From contig CAIPGJ010000999.1 of NCBI GenBank assembly GCA_903864555.1, forward strand, positions 1-8,805: a stretch of 8,805 nt of DNA, given 5' to 3'. Under the pieces are notes generated by a model. It did no database searches and was not told where the DNA came from. It was given only the letters and a program-made list of their open reading frames with translations. Source of the stretch: an uncultured Pseudomonadota bacterium. Lineage in GTDB: Bacteria > Pseudomonadota > Gammaproteobacteria > Burkholderiales > SG8-39. The position numbers and the translations under genes were made by a program. Shown piece after piece: positions 1-6,571 of this stretch; within the stretch, counting starts at the first letter, position 1, and every line of letters starts with the position of its first letter.

Positions 1-925
1 CGCTGAAGCGGCCGGTGTAATCGCTCTCGGCGGCAAAGCGCGCATAGGCGGCCGGCTCGGCGCGGTAGCGCTGCACGCCTGCGTTGAGGGCGTCATCGTC
101 GTCCGAACCGGTGTAGCGCACGCCGTCATTGCAGAGGAAGCTGCCGCCGTGCTTTTCCACCACGTCCCGCAGCGTGTAGGTGGCCCAGCGGAGCTGGTCG
201 ACGATGCCGGCCTCGGGGATCTTCAGCACATCGACGATGGTTTTCAGCCGGCGGGCCTGCTCGGGGGTGCGCTGTGCTGCCGGTAACGCGATGCCCAGCG
301 AGGCTTCCGCCCGCGCTGCGATTTCGTCCATGGTGAGGGGGCTGTCATTGGGCAGTCCGTGGCTCAGCGGATATTGCGGCTCCTCGGGCAAGGGGTGGTT
401 GTTGCACAGGTACTGATAGATCACCCGCAGGTCGAGCCTGAAGTCGTAGGCCAGCGGCCCGCCGATGGCGGCACTGGTCAGCAGCAGCCCATCCCAGGAT
501 TGCGGGAACAACTCGGCCGCCCTGGTGGCCACCAGACCGCCCCAGGACTGGCCGTGCAAAAAGGTGTGCCGGGGTTTGGCGACATGTTCCACGAAGATCT
601 GCCGGACGCGCTCGGTGTCCTCGGCCGCCGACTGCACGGCAAAGCCGCCCTGATGGAAGACCGAAGCCGCCCAGGCATGGCCCAGGTGCACGAAACGCGA
701 CCAGCGCTTGATGTCCTCGTCGGCGCGGGACATTTTCGGCTCACCCAGCGGCGGGCCGCCATGGGCGTGCATCACGAGATTGCCGCTCCATTCGGCCGGG
801 ACGACGATCAGGTAGTGGGCGCCTTTGGCATCGCGGCCGCGCAGGCAGCGTGCGCCATCGGGCAGGTCAGGCGGGCAGGTGCCCTCGGTCGGCGGCGCGT
901 GGTAGGTGGATGACTCACTGGGCAT
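1..925 (-). CDS. Alpha/beta hydrolase, C-terminus cut by the window edge
   Basis: I translated this frame from the complement; it is open for 308 codons and runs off the left edge. The start is ATG at 925, with GAGGA (complement of 935-939) 9 bases upstream. Two hallmarks of the alpha/beta-hydrolase fold are visible. An HGGP motif at residues 55-58 after a hydrophobic strand is the usual oxyanion-hole loop. GQSWG at residues 125-129 is the nucleophile elbow, with Ser127 the predicted catalytic serine. The following segment (about 138-157, FPQSWDGLLL then a small-residue loop) resembles the post-nucleophile region of tannase-like and prolyl-oligopeptidase-like esterases. The catalytic Asp and His are not identified and may lie beyond the edge. 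The N-terminus is polar with no signal peptide, so a cytoplasmic enzyme is expected. Substrate unknown. It lies downstream of a Bug-type binding protein on the same strand, which hints at catabolism of an imported organic acid or ester; this is inference. Confidence 0.85.
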   Translation of the reverse strand, partial: MPSESSTYHAPPTEGTCPPDLPDGARCLRGRDAKGAHYLIVVPAEWSGNLVMHAHGGPPLGEPKMSRADEDIKRWSRFVHLGHAWAASVFHQGGFAVQSAAEDTERVRQIFVEHVAKPRHTFLHGQSWGGLVATRAAELFPQSWDGLLLTSAAIGGPLAYDFRLDLRVIYQYLCNNHPLPEEPQYPLSHGLPNDSPLTMDEIAARAEASLGIALPAAQRTPEQARRLKTIVDVLKIPEAGIVDQLRWATYTLRDVVEKHGGSFLCNDGVRYTGSDDDDALNAGVQRYRAEPAAYARFAAESDYTGRFS

Positions 926-1093
926 GACAGTTTTTCCTCAAGGCGCCGTCCGGGACTCCACAAACCCGGCCTTCATCGCTGGTGGCAGGGGCAGGTCAGA
1001 CGTCCGGGCGGCCGGGCAAACGGGCAAACGGTTAGCGATACGATGGGGCGGCCAGGGGAGCGCCACTGTGCAGCGCCATTCCTGCCGATTCAG

Positions 1094-1117
1094 CGTTTCA
1101 GTTTAGAAACTGAAACG
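1094..1117. promoter_or_regulatory. Perfect palindrome, candidate operator upstream of the hydrolase
   Basis: The arm CGTTTCAGTTT (1094-1104) is matched exactly by AAACTGAAACG (1107-1117), with a two-base centre. With so small a centre it is better read as a binding site for a dimeric regulator than as an RNA hairpin. On the minus strand a weak promoter can be drawn through it: TTGGGC (complement of 1124-1129), an 18-base spacer, and TAAACT (complement of 1100-1105), each a partial match to consensus. The dyad would then cover the -10 box, as expected for a repressor site. The element lies about 170 bases upstream of the hydrolase ATG. The regulator is not in the window and I do not recognise the motif. 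Confidence 0.5.
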
Positions 1118-1119
1118 AG

Positions 1120-1131
1120 GATTGCCCAATC
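1120..1131. repeat. Short inverted repeat next to the palindrome
   Basis: GATTG (1120-1124) and CAATC (1127-1131) form a 12-base dyad with a two-base centre, two bases from the larger palindrome. On the minus strand it overlaps the candidate -35 box. It may be part of the same control region, or chance. Confidence 0.3.
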
Positions 1132-1145
1132 ACTTTTGCGGCATT

Positions 1146-1168
1146 CCTGATAAGTCCTGCCTATCAGG
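1146..1168. repeat. Inverted repeat with 7-base arms
   Basis: CCTGATA (1146-1152) and TATCAGG (1162-1168) are perfect inverted copies separated by nine bases. It lies 64 bases past the stop of the binding-protein gene. No T-run follows on either strand, so it is a poor intrinsic terminator; it could be a second regulator site or an mRNA 3'-end stabiliser. Function unknown. Confidence 0.35.
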
Positions 1169-1231
1169 CATGCACGTGAGCACGGTCCGGCGCTGACCTG
1201 TAACGGAAGCTGAGGGAACCAGGCGGTAATG

Positions 1232-2233
1232 TCAGTCGCTCAGCTTGATGCCGGTCTTCCTGATCAGTGCATCCCACATCGCGTATTCGTTGACGAAGCC
1301 CTTTTTCAGGTCCGCAGGCGAGGTGGGCGGGCCGGGCTCGGCACCATCGGCAGCGAACTTGTCCTTCAGGTCGGGCAGGTTGACCACCTGGTTGACGGCG
1401 CGGTTGAGCGCGCTTTGCACCGTCATGGGTGTGCCGGCTGGCACGTAGAGGAAATAGGAGTTCCCCAGTTCGAAGCCGGGCACCGTCTCGGCGACGGTCG
1501 GCACATCGGGGAAGGCCGGCGTCGGCTTGGGGCTGGCGATGCCCACGGCCTTCAGCTTGCCGCTGCGCACGAAGGGCCCGATGCTGGCGCCCAGCGAAAA
1601 GATAGCCTGCAGGCGCCCGCTGGACAGATCCGTGAAGGCCTGGCCATTGCCCTTGTAGGGGACATGCGTGAATTTGGTGCCGGTGACCAGCTGGAACTGC
1701 TCGAAGCCCAGGTGGTTCACCCCGCCCACGCCGGAGGAGCCATAGTTCAACTCGCCCGGATGGCTCTTGGCGTAGGCGATCAACTCCTTCACCGTGTTGA
1801 TCTTCAGCGAGGGGATGACGGCCAGCAGGTAATGCTGCGAGGTGGTCTGCGCCACCACGTCGAACACCTTGCGCACATCGTAGGTCACCTTCTTTGTCAC
1901 GCCGTTCAGCACCACCAGGTTGCCCGAGTGGAGCAGGGTGTAGCCATCTGGCGTGGCATTCATCAGCGTTTCCATGGCGATCACGCCATTGCCCCCGGCC
2001 CGGTTGTCCACCAGCACCGACTGCCCGGTGCGCTCGCCCAGCTTGGCGGCGACGGCGCGCGCGGTGATGTCATTCGACCCACCAGCCGCCGAGCTGACCA
2101 GCATGCGCATCGGGCGGTTGGGGAAGTTTTCCTTCTCGAGCAGCGGCGCGGCCTTGCCCTGGGCGAAGGCGGTGGCGCAAGCGAGCATGAGGGCGGTGGC
2201 AGGGACGAGCCTGCGGCAGGTATTCGTTTTCAT
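1232..2233 (-). CDS. Bug-family tripartite tricarboxylate transporter substrate-binding protein
   Basis: The 333-residue product has the normal length and layout of Bug/TctC periplasmic binding proteins, which capture carboxylates and related small solutes. Residues 1-24 form a signal peptide (Lys and Arg at the front, hydrophobic core, AFA before Gln25). Family landmarks follow in order: PNRPMRMLV (38-46), GGSNDITARAVA (51-62), DNRAGGNGVIAMETL (76-90) leading to TPDGYTLL (94-101), GSSGVGGVNHLGFEQF (165-180), HVPYKGNGQAFTDLSSGRLQ (190-209) and FPDVPTVAE (241-249). The ATG at 2233 is preceded by a perfect AGGAGG (complement of 2238-2243), four bases away. No TctA or TctB membrane subunits are in the window. 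This is common in Burkholderiales, where Bug genes are greatly multiplied and often orphan, or serve in sensing. The ligand cannot be told from sequence. A downstream hydrolase on the same strand may act on the same compound class. Confidence 0.95.
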   Translation of the reverse strand: MKTNTCRRLVPATALMLACATAFAQGKAAPLLEKENFPNRPMRMLVSSAAGGSNDITARAVAAKLGERTGQSVLVDNRAGGNGVIAMETLMNATPDGYTLLHSGNLVVLNGVTKKVTYDVRKVFDVVAQTTSQHYLLAVIPSLKINTVKELIAYAKSHPGELNYGSSGVGGVNHLGFEQFQLVTGTKFTHVPYKGNGQAFTDLSSGRLQAIFSLGASIGPFVRSGKLKAVGIASPKPTPAFPDVPTVAETVPGFELGNSYFLYVPAGTPMTVQSALNRAVNQVVNLPDLKDKFAADGAEPGPPTSPADLKKGFVNEYAMWDALIRKTGIKLSD

Positions 2234-2478
2234 GGTTCCTCCTACTGGTCATGGGCGGTGCGGTATTTGCCAGCACCGACGCAAGGTGCGGCAAAGAGTG
2301 CAGCAGAGCGTGGCGATGATAGCTGAACGAGGGCAGGGCGTCCGGGCGGGCGCGCGTTGATCGAAGCTGGTCATCCGTTGGCCGGGGAGTGGCGTTAGTC
2401 ATGGAACACGGGTATCCATTGTCGGCAGTTCAGGCTGTCCCCCATCCGGGACTTGAGTGTAGTAACTTATAGATTACA
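2234..2478. promoter_or_regulatory. Divergent intergenic region between binding protein and toxin-antitoxin genes
   Basis: This 245-base region must contain the leftward promoter of the binding-protein gene and the rightward promoter of the toxin-antitoxin pair. On the minus strand TATCAT (complement of 2316-2321) matches the -10 consensus at five of six positions, but no good -35 is seen at the right distance. A 6-base inverted repeat (CGGTGC 2256-2261, GCACCG 2273-2278) lies in the presumed leader of the binding-protein mRNA. The last 25 bases are conspicuously AT-rich for this genome and are described separately. Confidence 0.4.
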
Positions 2479-2480
2479 AT
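2453..2480 (+). promoter_or_regulatory. Candidate promoter and operator of the toxin-antitoxin pair
   Basis: TTGAGT (2453-2458) and TACAAT (2475-2480, five of six matches to the -10 consensus) are 16 bases apart. A small dyad, GTAA (2462-2465) and TTAC (2474-2477), lies between and over them and could be the antitoxin's autorepression site. The difficulty is that the TACAAT box overlaps the toxin start codon at 2479, so its transcripts would begin inside the gene. A further -10-like TATAGA at 2468-2473 would instead give a leaderless message beginning about at the ATG, but it has no convincing -35. Which of these is used is unresolved. Confidence 0.35.
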
Positions 2481-2802
2481 GGTTCAACTTCGCATTTACC
2501 AGACCGCTGATGGCAGACGTCCGTTCGCAGAATGGATGGATGCCATGCAGGACCGGGAGGAAAGGGCGAGGATAGAGGCCCGCCTGGCCCGGGTCGCCAC
2601 AGGGAATTTCGGTGATGCGAAGTCTGTGGGGGGCGGGGTAATGGAGTTGAAGATGGCCTGGGGTCCGGGCTATCGGGTGTACTTTGCCCGCATTGGGCAG
2701 GTGGTGGTGCTTCTCCTGTGCGGGGGAGATAAACATTCTCAGCAAAAGGATATTCGCCGTGCGCAAGCCTCTTTCCAGGACTACAAGGACCGCTCCCGCT
2801 AG
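2479..2802 (+). CDS. HigB-type toxin (RelE/ParE superfamily, Gp49-like)
   Basis: The 107-residue protein matches the usual length and conserved blocks of the Gp49-like family of addiction-module toxins. These are FAEWMDAMQDREERARIEAR (16-35), GDAKSVGGGVMELKM (45-59) with GPGYRVYF (62-69), and LLLCGGDKHSQQKDIRRA (78-95). Family members are ribosome-associated mRNA interferases that slow growth when their antitoxin is lost; that role is from the family. The order is toxin first, antitoxin second, typical of HigBA rather than RelBE. The stop TAG (2800-2802) overlaps the antitoxin ribosome-binding site, so the two are translationally coupled. The start is constrained: an in-frame TAG at 2470-2472 leaves only ATG 2479 (or ATT 2473), and the next Met, at residue 20, would cut into the fold. 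No Shine-Dalgarno sequence precedes the ATG, which suggests weak or leaderless initiation. All family landmarks are intact, so I expect it to be functional. Confidence 0.88.
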   Translation: MVQLRIYQTADGRRPFAEWMDAMQDREERARIEARLARVATGNFGDAKSVGGGVMELKMAWGPGYRVYFARIGQVVVLLLCGGDKHSQQKDIRRAQASFQDYKDRSR

Positions 2803-2809
2803 GAAGCGC

Positions 2810-3139
2810 GTGCCTGCGGTTTCACCAGACCTGCCCTATGAGGATTGGCTGATAGAGCGACTCAAGCACCCGGAAGAGGCTGCGGCCTATGTCGAGGCGG
2901 TCATCGCTGATGGAGATCAGGCTGCCGTGATGCTGGCCTTGCGCCAGGTGGCACAGGCCCAGGGCGGGGTGGCTGCGATTGCGCGCAAGGCCAATCTCAC
3001 GCGAGAGGCGACCTACAGGATGCTTTCCAGCGCTGGTAATCCCGAACTCAAGAGTCTGACGGCCTTGCTGGCTGCCACAGGGCTAAGGCTGGCGGTCAAA
3101 CCTGTGGCGAAGCGCGCAGGCCAGGCTGGCAGTGGATAG
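2810..3139 (+). CDS. HigA-type antitoxin with helix-turn-helix domain
   Basis: The 109-residue protein neutralises the adjacent toxin and, by family habit, represses the shared promoter. I chose GTG 2810 because AGGAAG (2801-2806) lies just before it and the family N-terminus (YEDWLIERLKHPEEAAAYVE, residues 10-29) follows directly. The same frame is open back to an ATG at 2684, but that would add 42 residues overlapping the toxin gene that do not look like the family. The core contains GDQAAVMLALRQVAQAQGG (35-53), then the helix-turn-helix AAIARKANLTREATYRML (55-72), GNPELKSLTALLAATGLRL (76-94) and a short basic tail (K97, K101, R102). These blocks match the putative addiction-module antidote family paired with Gp49-like toxins. 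It is convergent with the secretion operon on its right. Confidence 0.88.
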   Translation: MPAVSPDLPYEDWLIERLKHPEEAAAYVEAVIADGDQAAVMLALRQVAQAQGGVAAIARKANLTREATYRMLSSAGNPELKSLTALLAATGLRLAVKPVAKRAGQAGSG

Positions 3140-3157
3140 GGCTTGTTGACATGGATC

Positions 3158-3178
3158 GGCGGGATGTGTTCCGCCTTT
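3158..3178 (+). terminator. Weak candidate terminator after the antitoxin gene
   Basis: GGCGGGA (3158-3164) can pair with TTCCGCC (3169-3175) through six Watson-Crick pairs and one G-U pair around a four-base loop, followed by only TTT. It begins 19 bases after the antitoxin stop, a plausible place, but the T-run is short. The rest of the 100-base convergent gap contains another small inverted repeat (GCTTGG 3209-3214, CCAAGC 3222-3227) without a T-run on either strand. Confidence 0.35.
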
Positions 3179-3239
3179 GATGAACCCTTTGACCTTACGG
3201 GCTCGCCAGCTTGGGGACAATCCAAGCGCAACACCGCGT

Positions 3240-4397
3240 TCAACGTTCCCCCAGCGACTCCGAGAGTGTCTTGGTGATCGGCTTGGTGAGATAGCGCCAT
3301 ACCGTCTGCTTGCCGGTGCGTATCTCCACCGTCGCGGTCATGCCCGGCTGGATCTCGATGCGCTCGCGGCCCTTGGCCAGGCTGCTGACGCTGGTCTTGA
3401 CCTGCACCCGGAAGTAAGGCGGCTCGTTGCCCTTGGCTTCCTCGCCCAGCGTATCGGCACTGATGTAGCGGACTTCGCCTGCCAGTGCGCCATAGATGGT
3501 GTAGTCGTAGGCATCCAGCTTGACCGAAGCGGGCAGGCCGGGCTTGACGAAGGCGATGTCGGCCGGACGCACCTTGGCCTCGATGATGAGCTCGTCGTCC
3601 ATGGGCACGATCTGCATGATTTCCTCGCCCGGCCGCGCTACCCCGCCGCGGGTGGTGAGCCGCACATTGCGCACCACGCCGTCCATCGGGGCGCGGGTCT
3701 CCATGTAGCCCAGCTGCTCGTGGCGCTGGGCCAGGGTCTGCAGGGCGCCGGACAGGTCCTCCTGCGCCTTGGCCAGTTCCGTCTGCGCATCCTGCAGGAA
3801 TTTGTTGCTCCGGTTGACGATCTGCGACTCCATGTCGCTCACCTGCCGCTGCAGGCGGATGATCTCGGCACGGCTCACATCACCGCTCTTGAGCAATGGC
3901 AGGTTGAGCTCCAGCTCGGCATTCACCAACTTGAGTGACTGCTGCAGGCCGCCCAGTTCCGCCTTCAACGCCTGCTGCCGGCGCTTGAACAGGGCCAGCT
4001 GGTTGGCACGAAATTCCGGATACGCCTGCAGTTCGCGCGGGAACACCGGTTCGGTGTCCAGTACCTCGGCGTTGAGCCGGGCGACAGCTGCCCTCAGGGC
4101 CGCCACTTTCGCCGCAGTCTCCAGGTAGGCCGCTTCGGTCCTGGCCTTGTCAAAGCGCACCAGCACCTGACCGCGCTTGACCGAAGTGCCTTCGCGCACC
4201 GCGAGCTCCTCGATCACACCGCCTTCGGGTGTCTGGATCACCTGATTGCGAGAACTGGCGATGACCTGCCCGGTGGCACGGGTGATCTGGTCGATCTCCG
4301 CCCATTGGGCCCAGGCCACGAACGCGGCCACTGCAGCCAGGCTGATCCACACCACGGCGTGGCCGGTGCGACCGGTCTTGAACAGGTCGGCGCTCAT
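3240..4397 (-). CDS. Type I secretion membrane fusion protein, HlyD family (LapC-like)
   Basis: The 385-residue protein is the periplasmic adaptor that joins the ABC permease to the outer-membrane channel. Its layout is typical. There is a short cytoplasmic N-terminus, a single membrane helix at about 14-31, then a first barrel/lipoyl half (about 40-84, with QTPEGGVIEELAVREGTSVK and GQVLVRFD). A long helical hairpin rich in Leu, Gln, Glu and Arg follows (about 86-225), and then the second half (RAPMDGVVRNV 235-245, PGEEIMQIVP 256-265). The C-terminal signature IQPGMTATVEIRTGKQTVW (349-367) leads into YLTKPI and a basic end, as in HlyD, LapC and PrtE relatives. The start ATG (4397-4395) overlaps the permease stop as ATGA, and GGAGGT (complement of 4404-4409) lies six bases upstream inside the permease gene. 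It is the last gene of the operon; no clear terminator follows it. Confidence 0.95.
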   Translation of the reverse strand: MSADLFKTGRTGHAVVWISLAAVAAFVAWAQWAEIDQITRATGQVIASSRNQVIQTPEGGVIEELAVREGTSVKRGQVLVRFDKARTEAAYLETAAKVAALRAAVARLNAEVLDTEPVFPRELQAYPEFRANQLALFKRRQQALKAELGGLQQSLKLVNAELELNLPLLKSGDVSRAEIIRLQRQVSDMESQIVNRSNKFLQDAQTELAKAQEDLSGALQTLAQRHEQLGYMETRAPMDGVVRNVRLTTRGGVARPGEEIMQIVPMDDELIIEAKVRPADIAFVKPGLPASVKLDAYDYTIYGALAGEVRYISADTLGEEAKGNEPPYFRVQVKTSVSSLAKGRERIEIQPGMTATVEIRTGKQTVWRYLTKPITKTLSESLGER

Positions 4398-6571
4398 GCG
4401 GCCACCTCCCTGCTTGCCATGGCCTGTGCAGGGTCGGTCGTCGCTGCATTGGACGTGGCAGTCGACGGGGCCGCGGGCGAGGCCCGTTGCGGCGCGGACA
4501 GGTGTGCGATCACCGCATCACGGGTTCCGTCGATGGCGATGCGGCCGTTCTGCAGCACGATGAGCCGGTCGAACAGCGGTATCAGCGCGGATTTGTGCGT
4601 GGCCACCAGCAGGCTGTGGCCCTGGCTGGCCAGCTCCTGCAGCAACTGCAGGATGCGTGCTTCGGTAACCGCGTCCATCGCCCCGGTGGGCTCATCCAGC
4701 AGCCAGATGCGGGGGGATGCTAGCGCCAGCCGTGTCAGCGCGATGAGCTGACGCTGGCCGCCGGACACGCCGCGTCCGCCTTCGGTGATGGGCAGGCTCA
4801 GGCCCTGGGGTTGCGCACCGATCAAATCGATCAGGCCGGTGCGCCGGGCGGCGGCGAGGATGGCTTCATCACCGGGGTCATGCATGCCCAGCAGCAGGTT
4901 GTCGCGCAGCGTGCCGCTGAACAGGCGCAGTTCCTGGGGCAGGTAACCGGCGGCTTCCCGGCGGGCCATCGGCGAGAGCAATGCCATGTCGATGCCGCCG
5001 AGAAAGACCTTGCCGGATCCGGGGCGGTACATGCCGGAGGCGAGCTTGAGCAGGGTGCTCTTTCCCGAGCCCACCGCGCCGAGTACGCCGACGCGCTCGC
5101 CGGGGCGGATGGCCAGCGCTTCGATCTCCAGCGCGGAGCGGTCTGCGGCGCCGTAGGCAAAGCGCACGCGCTCGAAGCGATAGTCGGGCTGCAGGGCGGC
5201 CGGCTTGAGCGCGTGCGCGTCCTCGTCGGATTCTGCGGGCAGTTTGAGGATGAGGTTCAGCCCGTCGATGGCGGCACGCGCATGCGCCCACTGGACGAGG
5301 ATGCCGGGCAGCTGCACGACCGGCATCATGGCGCGGTTGCTGATGATGGAGCAGGCCAGCAGCGCGCCCATGGTGAGCTGGTTGTTCGCCGCCAGCCAGG
5401 CGCCGGTGGCCACCAGAGCCACGTAGGAGATTTGCTGCAGCGCCACCGTGAGGTTCTGCGACAGGGCCGAGCAGTCCTTGATGCCCAGTTCGGCCACGGC
5501 CACTTCGCTGGAAAGCCGGTTCCAGCGCGACTGCATCTTCCACTCACCCCCGGTGGCCTTGAGCGATTCCGCGCCGTCGATGCTCTCCACCAGCAGTCCG
5601 GTCTTCAGATGGGTGCCGGCCAGGTCGCGCGCCGACAGGCTGCGGATGGCGCGCTGGAACAGCAGCCCGGCGCCCAGCGCCAGTGGCAGCGCCACGATCG
5701 GCACCAGCACCACCCAGCCGCCGATGAGTCCGATCACCGCGATGAAGAAGATGGCGAAGGGGATATCGGCCAGCACGAACAGGGAAGTCGATCCGAGCAC
5801 GCCGCGAATGAGTTCGAGGCTCTTGACCTGGGAGGCCAGGGTGCCGATGGAAGCCGGCCGCTGATCCATGCGCAGTCGCATCATGTGACCGAAGAACCAT
5901 TGCGACAGTTCATGGTCGATGGCGAGGTTGGTGCGATCAACGCTGCGCCCACGCACATGCTTGAGCAGGAATTCCAGCAGCGCGGCCAGCGCCACGCCGA
6001 GGGTCAGGACCCACAGCGTCTGCAGGCCCTGGTTCGGAATCACCCGGTCGTAGACCTGCATGCTGTAGATGGAACTGGCCAGGGTGATGAAGTTGACCAC
6101 CGCAGTGGCGAAGGCTGCCTCGATGAAGACATTGCGCCGTGACTTGACTGCACGCCAGACCAGCCCGGCAGCACTAAGACCGGTTTCGCCTTCGCGCGCA
6201 CCCGGCTGGGGCAGGGTGAAGCATTGCGCGCCTGCCAGCGTTGCCAGTTCGAACGGGGTGCCATCGACGGATTCGGCGCGCCAGCCGCCGCCGGGGGAGG
6301 GCGACAGCACGACGAACCAGCCGGTGTCGGGTTGCCAGGCGAGCAGCGGCAGGTCAGCCGATTGCGGCCGGTCCATCGGCGCCGGGCTTCCGGAGAGGCC
6401 GGTTCCCCGCCAGGCCAGCTGCAGTTGTTCCTTCGCGCTGGTTCGGTTCGTATCGGCCAGTGCATTCAGGGCGTCCACGATGCCGGCGCGCTGGGCCGGT
6501 GTCAGCCGTTGGCCGGACTGTCGCAGGGCCCTGTCCAGGGCGGCTGCCAGTTCAGTGTGTTCAGGGTGCAT
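4394..6571 (-). CDS. Type I secretion ABC permease/ATPase (LapB-like)
   Basis: This inner-membrane exporter uses ATP to push the substrate through the fusion protein and channel. From ATG 6571 it has 725 residues. Residues 1-140 form a poorly conserved cytoplasmic domain. It sits where C39 peptidase-like domains occur but shows no catalytic Cys block, so it should bind rather than cut the substrate. Membrane helices run from about 150 to 440, with MQVYDRVIPNQGLQTLWVLT (171-190) and LADIPFAIFFIAVIGLIGGW (267-286) typical of the LapB group. The ATPase has Walker A GAVGSGKST (498-506), Q-loop Gln546, signature VSGGQ (602-606), Walker B IWLLDE (622-627) and switch His659, all intact. An Ala/Ser/Thr/Pro-rich tail (about 692-725) is low complexity. 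I preferred ATG 6571 to the in-frame ATG 6655 because the extra 28 residues lie wholly inside the channel gene and look unlike the family. The chosen start overlaps the channel stop by 11 bases, with GGAAG about eight bases upstream. Confidence 0.93.
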   Translation of the reverse strand: MHPEHTELAAALDRALRQSGQRLTPAQRAGIVDALNALADTNRTSAKEQLQLAWRGTGLSGSPAPMDRPQSADLPLLAWQPDTGWFVVLSPSPGGGWRAESVDGTPFELATLAGAQCFTLPQPGAREGETGLSAAGLVWRAVKSRRNVFIEAAFATAVVNFITLASSIYSMQVYDRVIPNQGLQTLWVLTLGVALAALLEFLLKHVRGRSVDRTNLAIDHELSQWFFGHMMRLRMDQRPASIGTLASQVKSLELIRGVLGSTSLFVLADIPFAIFFIAVIGLIGGWVVLVPIVALPLALGAGLLFQRAIRSLSARDLAGTHLKTGLLVESIDGAESLKATGGEWKMQSRWNRLSSEVAVAELGIKDCSALSQNLTVALQQISYVALVATGAWLAANNQLTMGALLACSIISNRAMMPVVQLPGILVQWAHARAAIDGLNLILKLPAESDEDAHALKPAALQPDYRFERVRFAYGAADRSALEIEALAIRPGERVGVLGAVGSGKSTLLKLASGMYRPGSGKVFLGGIDMALLSPMARREAAGYLPQELRLFSGTLRDNLLLGMHDPGDEAILAAARRTGLIDLIGAQPQGLSLPITEGGRGVSGGQRQLIALTRLALASPRIWLLDEPTGAMDAVTEARILQLLQELASQGHSLLVATHKSALIPLFDRLIVLQNGRIAIDGTRDAVIAHLSAPQRASPAAPSTATSNAATTDPAQAMASREVAA

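Larger units (their letters stand above)
926..1231. other. Intergenic region between binding protein and hydrolase, rich in inverted repeats
   Basis: This 306-base stretch contains no convincing gene. It separates the stop of the binding-protein gene from the start of the hydrolase, both on the minus strand. It holds three inverted repeats (1094-1117, 1120-1131 and 1146-1168) and a short tandem repeat of the octamer CGGGCAAA (1013-1020 and 1021-1028). No hairpin followed by a T-run is visible on the minus strand, so no intrinsic terminator for the binding-protein gene can be claimed. Confidence 0.7.

Noticed and set aside
359..913. A 184-codon plus-strand open frame at the left edge
   Set aside because: The opposite strand encodes the alpha/beta hydrolase with HGGP and GQSWG motifs and a ribosome-binding site; the plus-strand product has no family features.
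1229..2326. A 365-codon plus-strand open frame opposite the binding-protein gene
   Set aside because: It covers the Bug gene almost exactly and has low-complexity His/Gly/Arg-rich content. The minus-strand reading has a signal peptide, a perfect ribosome-binding site and family motifs.
3209..3227. A 6-base inverted repeat downstream of the HlyD-like gene as a terminator
   Set aside because: The stem is short and no T-run follows on the minus strand.
3177..3938. A 253-codon plus-strand open frame opposite the HlyD-like gene
   Set aside because: It is antisense to a clear membrane fusion protein and shows no recognisable domain; a shadow frame.
4811..6142. A 443-codon plus-strand open frame opposite the permease gene
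   Set aside because: It is antisense to a gene with intact ABC motifs, and its product is a His/Gln/Gly/Asp-rich string without family features. Long antisense frames are expected in GC-rich coding DNA.
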